Source: DATLED01 sp035525495
GTDB taxonomy: Bacteria; Actinomycetota; Acidimicrobiia; Acidimicrobiales; CADCTF01
Assembly: GCA_035525495.1 (NCBI GenBank)
Contig: DATLED010000033.1
Span: forward strand, 1-39,842
Length of the DNA: 39,842 bases
Direction: 5' to 3'
Below, one piece after another: positions 8,241-15,749 of this stretch. Numbering within the stretch: the stretch's first letter is position 1; every line of letters begins with the position of its first letter. The notes under the pieces were generated by a model. The model was not told the origin of the DNA and did not search any database. It worked only from the letters and a program-made list of their open reading frames with translations. The position numbers and the translations under genes were made by a program.

Positions 8241-8998
8241 GCCCCAAGCCACGACCGCAACGTGGCCGCGTCGGCAACGACCTGCGCGGGGTCGTCGTCC
8301 CGGACGAACTCGAGGAACGCATAGCGGTCGCCGGCGAAGCGGTTGTCGGCACCGAGCACGCCGAGGAGCGCCGGCCAGGCCGTTCCCTCGGCGAGCGGGT
8401 GCCGAGTCCCGTCGTCGCTCCAGTGGAACACGTGCACGTGGCTGACGTCCGGGCCGACGGCCGCGGATTCGTCGCGCAGCGGCCGGCCGGCGACGGGCTG
8501 CCAGTAGGTGAAGAGGTTCGCCGGTCGCCCGGCGGCGTCGAGGAGGGACTGGGTCCCGGCTGCCGTCTCGGTGAACGTGTCGACGTGGAACTCCGTCGAC
8601 ATCGTGAGTCCCGCATCGGCCGCCGACGCCGTCCACGCCGCCAGGTCGGCCGCCGTCCGGGCGAACAGTTCCGGGTCGCTCCCCGGTCGAGCGCCGAACG
8701 GGCACCACACGCGGACGTTGGTGGCGCCGAGCGCGACCGCGGTCGCCAGCACCGGCGGCACGCGTGCCGGCGAGGACTTCCCGGCGACCAGATACGAGCC
8801 GTAGGACGGGCAGCCGAGCCCGACGTCCTCGCTCCGCCGGCGCACGTCCCTCGCCGCCCTTTCCTCACCGGGGGTGAGGTGCACGTCGGCGCCCCACTCG
8901 ATCCCCTCGAGCCCCGCAACGACGGCCGTCGCGATGACCTCGTCGGGCGCCAGCGCCCGGAACGTCACCGAGCAGAGGCCGGGTCGGAGCGGGCTCAC
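8237..8998 (-). CDS. sugar phosphate isomerase/epimerase-like TIM-barrel protein
   Basis: 253 residues, matching the xylose-isomerase-like TIM-barrel superfamily (AP endonuclease 2 fold). Visible family features are the opening strand LCSVTFRALAPDEVIATAV, LEGIEWGADVHL, ATNVRVWCPF and the metal-ligand type strand STEFHVDTF. Such proteins isomerise or epimerise sugars or inositol derivatives in the cytosol, but the substrate cannot be read from sequence. It overlaps the upstream dehydrogenase by 4 bp and the downstream fusion gene by 4 bp, so the three are one translationally coupled unit that probably handles the same sugar or glycan. Confidence 0.8.
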   Translation of the reverse strand: MSPLRPGLCSVTFRALAPDEVIATAVVAGLEGIEWGADVHLTPGEERAARDVRRRSEDVGLGCPSYGSYLVAGKSSPARVPPVLATAVALGATNVRVWCPFGARPGSDPELFARTAADLAAWTASAADAGLTMSTEFHVDTFTETAAGTQSLLDAAGRPANLFTYWQPVAGRPLRDESAAVGPDVSHVHVFHWSDDGTRHPLAEGTAWPALLGVLGADNRFAGDRYAFLEFVRDDDPAQVVADAATLRSWLGA

Positions 8999-9927
8999 GC
9001 CATCCGCTCCAGGTCCCGCTCGTTGACGGGGTGCAGTGGCGGCGCACCGGCCACGAAGCGCTCGATCTCGGTGATGGCGAGATCGGCGAGGCGTCCGAGC
9101 TCGCTGCCCTGCGCGCCTGCGACGTGGGGCGTCACGAAGGCGTTGGGCAGCGAGAGGAGCGGGTGGTCCGGCGGCAACGGCTCGGGGTCGGTCACGTCGA
9201 GCACCGCCGAGATGCGACCGTCACGCAGGGCCTCGACCAGCGCGTCGGTGTCGACGATGGCTCCGCGCGCGGTGTTGACGAGGGTGGCGCCGTCGCGCAT
9301 CGCCCCGAGCTGCGCGGGACCGATGAGGTGGCGAGTCGAAGGCAGGTTCGGGGCGTGAACGGAAACGATGTCCGACGTCGCCACGAGCTCGCCGAGCTCG
9401 ACTCGGGTGACGCCGAGGCGCTCCGCCTCGGCGTCGTCGAGGTAGGGGTCGGCGACGACGACCTCGAGGTCGAACGGTCGGAGGAGCTCGATGACCCGTC
9501 GTCCGACGAGGGATGCGCCGATGAGCCCGACGCGCTTGGCGACGTTGCCGAGGGGTCGGGGTCGGCGGATGCGGACGTCCGATGTGGCGCGCAGACGTTC
9601 GCGACTGGCGAGCACGCCCTTGTTCGCGAACAGGATGGCGGCGAGCGTGTACTCGGCGACCGGCACGGCGTTCGCGGCGGCGGCCGACGTCACGACGATG
9701 CCGCGGGCCCACACCGCGGGCGTCACGATCTCCTTGACGGTGCCAGCGGCGTACGCGAACAAGCGCAGGCTGGGCATCGACGCCAACGTCGCCTCGTCGA
9801 GCCTCGGGCAACCCCAGTGACCGAGGAGGACCTCGGCATCACCGCCGGACGCCACGACGTCGCCGATCACCGCCAGCCGGGCGCGGTGCGCATCGGCGAA
9901 GGCGGCGGTCTCGAGGCCGTCCGCCAT
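8995..9927 (-). CDS. D-isomer-specific 2-hydroxyacid dehydrogenase
   Basis: 310 residues. The family reduces 2-keto acids or oxidises D-2-hydroxy acids with NAD(P). The catalytic triad is present: Arg in NTARGAIVDTDALVEAL, Glu in DVTDPEPLPPDHPL and His in VTPHVAGA. The dinucleotide loop reads GASLVG where GxGxxG is usual, so the middle glycine is replaced by Ser. The ATG at 9927 is the only ATG/GTG start in frame before the ferredoxin stop; the upstream codons (RPRIALA) look like part of the domain, so a non-standard start a few codons earlier is possible. It sits 35 bp after the ferredoxin stop and overlaps the isomerase-like gene by 4 bp. Confidence 0.88.
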   Translation of the reverse strand: MADGLETAAFADAHRARLAVIGDVVASGGDAEVLLGHWGCPRLDEATLASMPSLRLFAYAAGTVKEIVTPAVWARGIVVTSAAAANAVPVAEYTLAAILFANKGVLASRERLRATSDVRIRRPRPLGNVAKRVGLIGASLVGRRVIELLRPFDLEVVVADPYLDDAEAERLGVTRVELGELVATSDIVSVHAPNLPSTRHLIGPAQLGAMRDGATLVNTARGAIVDTDALVEALRDGRISAVLDVTDPEPLPPDHPLLSLPNAFVTPHVAGAQGSELGRLADLAITEIERFVAGAPPLHPVNERDLERMA

Positions 9928-9962
9928 GGCGAGGGCGATGCGGGGACGGGTTGCGATCGCGG

Positions 9963-10160
9963 CTAATCCTCCTGCAGCAGCGAGATCGCCTGCACCGGGC
10001 AGGAGTTGACGGCCATCTCGACCTTCGAGCGCAGGGACTCGTCGGGGTTGTCCTGCAGGAGGTACAGGTAGCCGTCGTCACGCACCTCGAAGACCTCGGG
10101 CGCGAGGCCCTGGCAGATGCCGTTGCTCTGACACAGATCGAAGTCGACGACGACCTTCAT
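9963..10160 (-). CDS. small ferredoxin (3Fe-4S/4Fe-4S type)
   Basis: 65 residues, MKVVVDFDLCQSNGICQGLA at the N-terminus and VNSCPVQAISLLQ at the C-terminus. The pattern Cys10, Cys16 and Cys53-Pro, with a non-Cys residue in the second position of the usual motif, is that of actinobacterial 3Fe-4S ferredoxins that feed electrons to cytochromes P450 and related oxygenases. No P450 is in the window, so the partner is not known. The ATG at 10160 has a good ribosome-binding site (GAGGAGG about 5 nt upstream) and a -10 box at 10188-10193. The dehydrogenase follows 35 bp downstream, perhaps in the same transcript. Confidence 0.9.
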   Translation of the reverse strand: MKVVVDFDLCQSNGICQGLAPEVFEVRDDGYLYLLQDNPDESLRSKVEMAVNSCPVQAISLLQED

Positions 10161-10186
10161 ACGCCCTCCTCGGGTAGTCGGTTGCG

Positions 10187-10193
10187 TACCCTA
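10187..10193. promoter_or_regulatory. overlapping divergent -10 boxes (TACCCT / TAGGGT)
   Basis: TACCCTA reads as TACCCT on plus (10187-10192) and TAGGGT on minus (10193-10188). On plus it lies 6 nt before the GTG of the DUF5655 gene, a leaderless arrangement. On minus it would give the ferredoxin a leader of about 20 nt with a ribosome-binding site. The two promoters share the same bases, so both cannot be open at once. Confidence 0.5.
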
Positions 10194-10198
10194 CGCGG

Positions 10199-10570
10199 GT
10201 GTCATGGACCTGTCCGTCCTGCGGGCGCCTGTTCGGACGGACGAAGCAGTCGCACGAGTGCGCGCCGGCGATGACGTTGGAGGAGTACTTCTCGACCGGT
10301 CCACCGTTCGAGCGCCCCGTCTTCGAGGCGGTCATGTCGTACCTCGACACGATCGGCGGGCCGTTCCACGTCGAGCCCGTATCCGTCGGGATCTTCGTGA
10401 AGACGCACCGGTCGTTCCTCGAGCTGCGGCCGCTGACGAAGTGGGTGAACCTCGGCTACCCCGGGCCGGAGGGGTGGAAGAAGATCCGGCTGCGGGACCC
10501 GTCGGATCTGGACGACGCCGTGAAGGCGACGCTGGCGCGGGCCTACGTCCGCAACGTCAGCGGAGCCTGA
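10199..10570 (+). CDS. DUF5655 domain protein with N-terminal zinc finger
   Basis: 123 residues beginning at GTG 10199, which sits 6 nt behind a -10 box. The first 21 residues (MSWTCPSCGRLFGRTKQSHE, followed by Cys) give a CxxC...HxC pattern that probably binds zinc. The rest (TLEEYFSTGPPFERPVFEAV, then HVEPVSVGIFVKT and LELRPLTKWVNLGY) matches the DUF5655 domain, a small domain of unknown function found widely in actinobacteria. It is divergent from the ferredoxin and convergent with sufU, whose stop is 15 bp away. Confidence 0.8.
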   Translation: MSWTCPSCGRLFGRTKQSHECAPAMTLEEYFSTGPPFERPVFEAVMSYLDTIGGPFHVEPVSVGIFVKTHRSFLELRPLTKWVNLGYPGPEGWKKIRLRDPSDLDDAVKATLARAYVRNVSGA

Positions 10571-10585
10571 CCCTTGTCGAGGGGA

Positions 10586-11071
10586 CTAGGCGAGCGCCTC
10601 GTCCAAGCCCTGCGCCAACGTGTTCCACGACAACGTGGCGCACTTGATGCGCACCGGGAACTTCACCACGCCCTGCAACGCCTCGAGGTCGCCGAGCTTG
10701 ACCTCGGGGTCGGGCGACACGGCCTCGGCCTCGCCGGTCTCCTGGCCGTCGCTGTCGAGTGACCGCTCGTGGATCGACATCAGCGCCTTGAACGCACGGA
10801 TGAGCGCCCGGGCTTCGTCCACCGACTTGCCCTTCACCGCCGCCGACATCATCGACGCCGAGGACTGAGAGATCGAGCATCCCTGCCCACCGATCTTCAC
10901 GTCGGTCACCCGATCGCCGTCCACCGACAGGAACACCACGATCTCGTCGCCGCACAACGGGTTGAACCCCTCCGTGCGGGTCGCCGGCGGCGCGGGCAGC
11001 TCGCCGCGGTTCCGCGGCGAGCGGTAGTGGTCGAGGATGATCTCGCGATAGAGGTCTTCGAGTCCGGGCAC
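10586..11071 (-). CDS. sufU: SufU Fe-S cluster assembly sulfur acceptor
   Basis: 161 residues from a GTG at 11071 (VPGLEDLYREIILDHYRSPR). SufU is the zinc-dependent protein that accepts sulfur from SufS in the cytosolic SUF pathway. The conserved ligands are present: Cys40 and Asp42 (NPLCGDE), Cys65 (GQGCSIS) and Cys144 (KCATLSW). Residues about 100-125 form the insertion typical of SufU compared with IscU. It begins 1 bp after the sufS stop, so it is part of the sufC-sufS-sufU operon. The frame is open further upstream, but that segment overlaps sufS and does not match the family. Confidence 0.95.
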   Translation of the reverse strand: MPGLEDLYREIILDHYRSPRNRGELPAPPATRTEGFNPLCGDEIVVFLSVDGDRVTDVKIGGQGCSISQSSASMMSAAVKGKSVDEARALIRAFKALMSIHERSLDSDGQETGEAEAVSPDPEVKLGDLEALQGVVKFPVRIKCATLSWNTLAQGLDEALA

Positions 11072-11072
11072 G

Positions 11073-12322
11073 TCAGTCAGTCTCCTTGCCGAAGAACCGG
11101 GCGGCGTCGGTGAGCGCCGAGCTGAGCGCATCGACGTCGGCTTCGTCGTTGTAGATGTAGAACGAGGCGCGTGCGGTCGCGCCCACGCCCAGGCACCGCA
11201 TCAGCGGCTTGGCGCAGTGGTGGCCCGCACGGACGCAGACGCCCTGGGAGTCGAGCACCTGGCTGATGTCGTGGGGGTGAAGCCCGGCGAAGGCGAACGA
11301 CAGCACCCCACCCCGCATCGCCGGCTCGACGGGTCCGTGGATCTCGAGCTGCGAGCCGTGGTGCTCGGTCAGCGTCCGCATCGCGTAAGCCGTCACCTCG
11401 ACCTCGTGGCGCCGCACCGCGTCCATCCCCAGCGCCTGCAGGTAGTCGACGGCGACGCCGAGCCCGATGGCCTCGGCGATCGGCGGGGTGCCGGCCTCGA
11501 ACTTCCAGGGCAGCTCGTTGGGCGTGAACCCGTCGAGTCGAACGTCCCGGATCATGTCGCCGCCACCGAGGAACGGCGGCATCGCATCGAGCAATGCCTC
11601 GCGACCCCACAGCACGCCGATCCCGGTCGGCCCGAGCATCTTGTGGCCGGTGAAGGCGAAGAAGTCGGCGCCCATGTCCGCCACGTCCGTCGGCAGGTGC
11701 GGCACGTACTGCGCGCCGTCGACCAGCACCAGCGAGCCCGCCGCGTGCGCGGCATCCGCGATGCGTCGCACCGGCGTGATCGTGCCCAGCACGTTCGACA
11801 TCGCCGTGATGCCCACGAGCTTCACGCCGTCGACAAGGCGCTCGAGATCGGAGAGGTCGAGCTGCCCGTCCTCGCCTAGCGGGAGGTAGCGCAGCTCGAT
11901 CCCCAACGACTCCTTGAGCATGAGCCACGGGACGAGGTTGGCGTGGTGCTCCATCTCCGTCAGCAGCACCGCGTCGCCGGGCCGGAGGTTGGCTCGGCCC
12001 CAGGAGTTCGAGACGAGGTTGATCGCCTCGGTGACGTTCTTCGTGTAGATGATCTCGCTGTCGCGCTGGCCGCCGATGAACCGCCGCACCTTGCCGCGGC
12101 TCGCCTCGTAGCGGGCTGTCGCCTCCTCTGCCCACGCATACACGCCGCGATGGACGTTGGCGTGTGTCGTCTCGTAGTACTCGGTCATCGCCGAGAGCAC
12201 GACCGTCGGCTTCTGCGACGAGGCGGCGCTGTCGAGGTAGACCGCGCGGTGGCCGTTCACCCTCTGGTCGAGGATCGGGAAGTCCTTCTTGATCGTGTCG
12301 ACGTCGAAGTCGGGGCTGTCGC

Positions 12323-12332
<10 letters not shown>
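11073..12332 (-). CDS. sufS: SufS group II cysteine desulfurase
   Basis: 419 residues, MAVSDSPDFDVDTIKKDFPI. SufS is the PLP enzyme that takes sulfur from cysteine and hands it to SufU. The PLP lysine is in FTGHKMLGPTGIG, and the catalytic cysteine of the active loop is in RAGHHCAKPLMRC. VYLDSAASSQKP is the usual N-terminal signature. The ATG at 12332 lies inside the end of sufC (10-bp overlap), so translation is coupled. Length is normal. Confidence 0.97.
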
Positions 12333-13066
<734 letters not shown>

Positions 13067-13072
13067 GGCGGC

Positions 13073-13120
13073 ATTCTATTTCCCCTATGGCGGTAGGGGA
13101 AATAGGCGTGGGGCTAGCGT
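13073..13120. promoter_or_regulatory. divergent promoters with shared 12+12 bp palindromic operator
   Basis: The arms CTATTTCCCCTA (13076-13087) and TAGGGGAAATAG (13094-13105) are perfect inverted repeats with a 6-bp spacer. On minus, TAGAAT (13078-13073) lies 6 nt before the sufC GTG. On plus, TAGCGT (13115-13120) lies 8 nt before the GTG at 13129. The palindrome thus overlaps the sufC -10 and covers the region upstream of the other -10. A dimeric repressor or activator site is the simplest reading; the regulator is unknown. An RNA hairpin is less likely because neither transcript would contain it if both are leaderless. Confidence 0.65.
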
Positions 13121-13128
13121 CGCCACCG

Positions 13129-15252
13129 GTGGCCGATCCCTGGAACTTCGACGGTGAGAGCGTCCCGTTGGGCCCTCCGGGAACGACGATCACGCTGGTC
13201 GAGGGGTCCGCCTTCTGCATCTCCGAGGGGTCGGGCGACATCCGCCCCGGCACCCCCCAGGGGCTGTTCTTCCGGGACAGCCGTCTGTTGTCCGGACTGT
13301 GCCTGCGGGTCAACGGCGCGCCGCCGGACGCCCTCGCCGGCACATCGACCGATCCGTTCGCAGCGGTGTTCGTGTCCCGCAGCGCCGACCTCCTCGTCTT
13401 CCGCCGCCGCTACATCGGACGGGGCATGCGGGAGGACCTGACCGTCCGCAACTTCAGCGAGGAGGCGGCCTTCGCTGCCATCGACCTGCGGATCGAGGTC
13501 GACTTCGCCGAGCTGTTCGACGTGAAGGAGGGACGGGTCGCCCTCGACGGCGACCGCTCCTTCGAGGCGCGCGGCAGCGACGCCGTCTACCGCGTCCGGC
13601 GCAGCGGTGGGATCCGCCGCGGTGTCCGGATCGGGTTCCCGGCGGAGGAGGAGGTCCGGCCGACCGACGATCTCGTCCGCTTCGAGGTGGTCATCCCGCC
13701 CCACGGCGAGTGGTCGACGTGCATCCAGGTGACACCGATCATCGACGACGAGGAGATCCGTCCCCGATACCTGTGCGGCCAGCCGGTCGAGCGGGCGACG
13801 CCGGCGGAGCGGTTGGAGAAGTGGCGGCGCGACGTCCCCGTCGTCACCACCGACCACGAGGGGATGCAGGACGCGGTGCTCCGGAGCGTCGACGACCTCG
13901 GCGCGCTGCGCATCTTCGACCCCGACTTCCCCGAGCGGACGGTCGTCGCTGCGGGCGCGCCGTGGTTCATGACGCTGTTCGGGCGCGACAGCCTCATCAC
14001 CTCGTGGATGGCGTTGCTCGTCGACCCCGACCTCGCCCTCGGCGTGCTCCAGACGTTGGCCCGATTCCAGGGTGTCGACGTCGATGCACGCAACGACGAG
14101 GAACCCGGCCGCATCCTCCACGAGATGCGCTTCGGCGAAGCGGTGTCACTGTCACTCGGCGGCGGGAGCGTCTACTACGGCAGCGCCGACGCCACGCCGC
14201 TGTTCGTCATGCTGCTCGCCGAGCTCCGCCGGTGGGGCCTCGCGCCCGAGGTCGTCGACCAGCTGCTGCCCCACGCCGATCGAGCGATGGCGTGGATCGA
14301 GGACTTCGGCGACCGCGACGGCGACGGCTACGTCGAGTACCGGCGGGCAACCGATCGCGGCCTGCTGCACCAGGGGTGGAAGGACTCCCACGACGGCATC
14401 CGCTTCGCCGACGGCGAGCTGGCACGGGCGCCGGTCGCGCTGTGCGAGGTCCAGGGTTACGTCTATGGCGCCTACCTGGCGCGTGCCCACTTCGCCGACG
14501 AGGACGGTGAGGCGTCGGTGGCGGCCCGCTACCGGTCGAAGGCTGCGGCGCTGAAGGAGGCGTTCAACCGCGACTTCTGGTTGCCCGAGCGCGGCTGGTT
14601 CGCGATGGCGCTCGACGATCGGAAGCGTCCGGTCGACGCCTTGGCCTCGAACATGGGCCACTGCCTCTGGACCGGCATCGTCGACGAGGACAAGGCCGCC
14701 CACGTGGCCGCCCACCTCGTCGGTCCCGACATGTTCAGCGGCTGGGGCATCCGGACGCTCGGCGCGTCGATGGTCGGCTACAACCCGATCTCGTACCACT
14801 GCGGCTCGGTGTGGCCGCACGACAACGCGCTCATCGCCGCCGGGCTGATGCGCTATGGCCATGTCGCCGAGGCGCAGCGGGTGGTGCTGGCGATGCTCGA
14901 CGCCGCGTCGACTCAGGGCGGCCGGCTGCCCGAGCTGTTCACCGGACTCGATCGCGAGGAGTATCCGACCGTCGTCTCGTACCCGACGTCATGCTCACCG
15001 CAGGCCTGGGCGGCCGGCTCGCCGCTGCTGTTCCTGCGGACGCTGCTGCGCTTCGATCCTTGGATCCCGTCCGGCAAGGTGTCGGTGGCGCCGGCCGTCC
15101 CCGCGTCGCTCGGACGCCTCAGGGTCGACGGCATCCCCCTCGCGGGCTCGCGGGTGTCCGTCGACGTCGACGCCAACGGGTCCGTCCACGTCGATGGCCT
15201 CCCTCCCGACGTCGAGCTCGTCTCCGAGCCCCGCTCGCCCCTCACCGCCTGA
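13129..15252 (+). CDS. amylo-alpha-1,6-glucosidase / glycogen debranching-type enzyme
   Basis: 707 residues if started at GTG 13129 (VADPWNFDGESVPLGPPG). The N-terminal beta domain (GDE_N-like; QGLFFRDSRLLSGL) is followed by an alpha/alpha toroid with PWFMTLFGRDSLITSWMALL, HQGWKDSHDGIRF and YHCGSVWPHDNALIAAGL, the pattern of bacterial GH15-like or GDE_C debranching enzymes. These hydrolyse alpha-1,6 branch points of glycogen-like glucans or related oligosaccharides. A longer start at ATG 13087 is possible, but it would lie inside the palindrome, while GTG 13129 has a well-placed -10 box TAGCGT. It is divergent from sufC and convergent with the small gene at 15266. Confidence 0.9.
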   Translation: MADPWNFDGESVPLGPPGTTITLVEGSAFCISEGSGDIRPGTPQGLFFRDSRLLSGLCLRVNGAPPDALAGTSTDPFAAVFVSRSADLLVFRRRYIGRGMREDLTVRNFSEEAAFAAIDLRIEVDFAELFDVKEGRVALDGDRSFEARGSDAVYRVRRSGGIRRGVRIGFPAEEEVRPTDDLVRFEVVIPPHGEWSTCIQVTPIIDDEEIRPRYLCGQPVERATPAERLEKWRRDVPVVTTDHEGMQDAVLRSVDDLGALRIFDPDFPERTVVAAGAPWFMTLFGRDSLITSWMALLVDPDLALGVLQTLARFQGVDVDARNDEEPGRILHEMRFGEAVSLSLGGGSVYYGSADATPLFVMLLAELRRWGLAPEVVDQLLPHADRAMAWIEDFGDRDGDGYVEYRRATDRGLLHQGWKDSHDGIRFADGELARAPVALCEVQGYVYGAYLARAHFADEDGEASVAARYRSKAAALKEAFNRDFWLPERGWFAMALDDRKRPVDALASNMGHCLWTGIVDEDKAAHVAAHLVGPDMFSGWGIRTLGASMVGYNPISYHCGSVWPHDNALIAAGLMRYGHVAEAQRVVLAMLDAASTQGGRLPELFTGLDREEYPTVVSYPTSCSPQAWAAGSPLLFLRTLLRFDPWIPSGKVSVAPAVPASLGRLRVDGIPLAGSRVSVDVDANGSVHVDGLPPDVELVSEPRSPLTA

Positions 15253-15265
15253 GCCCCCATCACGA

Positions 15266-15649
15266 TCAGGGGGTGGGTTGGTGGTCGCGGAGGTCCTCCT
15301 TCCACGAGCGAAACCGGTCGTGGGTGGCGCCGCTCGGGCCGTCGCCCTCGCCGCGGCCATCGGGGTGGAGGCGGAACGTGTGGATTCGGTCGAGGTCGGC
15401 CGCCCACAGCGCGAGGTAGGCGGCATCGGCCTTGGTCGCCGGGCCGCTGCGCCACAGCAACCACCCTCCGATGCGCCGCTTGTAGAGCGCCTCCGGACCA
15501 CCGAAGGGCTCGCCGAGCCGCAAGAGCGCCGTCGTCGCCTGTCGCCAGGCCGACGCCGGGATGCTGCGGTCGCGCTGGGGGAGCGGCGGCAGGTCGTCGG
15601 TGTCGAGCGGCGTGGCGTCGATGGGACGTTGGTCGTACGGGAGGGCCAT
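15266..15649 (-). CDS. small conserved-looking protein of unknown function
   Basis: 127 residues from ATG 15649 (MALPYDQRPIDATPLDTDDL). Visible features are an acidic, Pro-rich N-terminus and a basic/aromatic block ALYKRRIGGWLLWRSGPATK. No known domain is recognised, and there is no signal peptide or membrane segment. An ATG at 15670 would add seven residues (MTDDNTG). I prefer 15649 because GACAAT (15661-15656) lies 6 nt upstream as a likely -10 of a leaderless promoter. That -10 overlaps the oligopeptidase -10 on the other strand. The gene ends 13 bp from the debranching-enzyme stop; a short CCCCC/GGGGG hairpin lies between. Confidence 0.6.
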   Translation of the reverse strand: MALPYDQRPIDATPLDTDDLPPLPQRDRSIPASAWRQATTALLRLGEPFGGPEALYKRRIGGWLLWRSGPATKADAAYLALWAADLDRIHTFRLHPDGRGEGDGPSGATHDRFRSWKEDLRDHQPTP

Positions 15650-15654
15650 GCCCG

Positions 15655-15661
15655 TATTGTC
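15655..15661. promoter_or_regulatory. overlapping divergent -10 boxes (TATTGT / GACAAT)
   Basis: TATTGT on plus (15655-15660) lies 8 nt before the ATG at 15669; GACAAT on minus (15661-15656) lies 6 nt before the ATG at 15649. This is the second divergent pair in the window in which the two -10 boxes share bases. Confidence 0.45.
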
Positions 15662-15664
15662 GTC

Positions 15665-15742
15665 AGTCATGAGCGAAGCGATCGGCCCGCCGGCCCAGAG
15701 GCAAGTCATGAGCGAAGCGATCGGCCCGCCGGCCCAGAGGCA
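15665..15742 (+). repeat. 39-bp tandem direct repeat, two copies plus an 11-bp partial third
   Basis: Copy 1 is 15665-15703 and copy 2 is 15704-15742, identical through AGTCATGAGCGAAGCGATCG and on to CCCAGAGGCA. A third partial copy (AGTCATGAGCG from 15742) runs into the oligopeptidase start. Each copy contains an ATG. The duplication separates the promoter from the gene's own start codon. Confidence 0.9.
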
Positions 15743-15749
15743 GTCATGA
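15669..15749 (+). CDS. upstream ORF of 26 residues, coupled to the oligopeptidase
   Basis: The ATG 8 nt after the -10 box TATTGT opens a 26-residue reading frame composed of two copies of MSEAIGPPAQRQ (joined by Val) and a final Ser. Its TGA stop (15747-15749) overlaps the oligopeptidase ATG (15746-15748) as ATGA. A leaderless transcript would start on this ORF, so translation of the peptidase probably depends on it. The peptide itself has no recognised function; it may be only a relic of the repeat expansion. Confidence 0.5.
   Translation: MSEAIGPPAQRQVMSEAIGPPAQRQS

Noticed and set aside
13087..13128. ATG 13087 as start of the debranching enzyme
   Set aside because: It lies inside the palindrome and adds non-conserved residues; GTG 13129 has a fitting -10 box.
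15252..15273. Terminator between the debranching enzyme and the small gene
   Set aside because: Only a 5-bp CCCCC/GGGGG stem; too weak to annotate as a feature.
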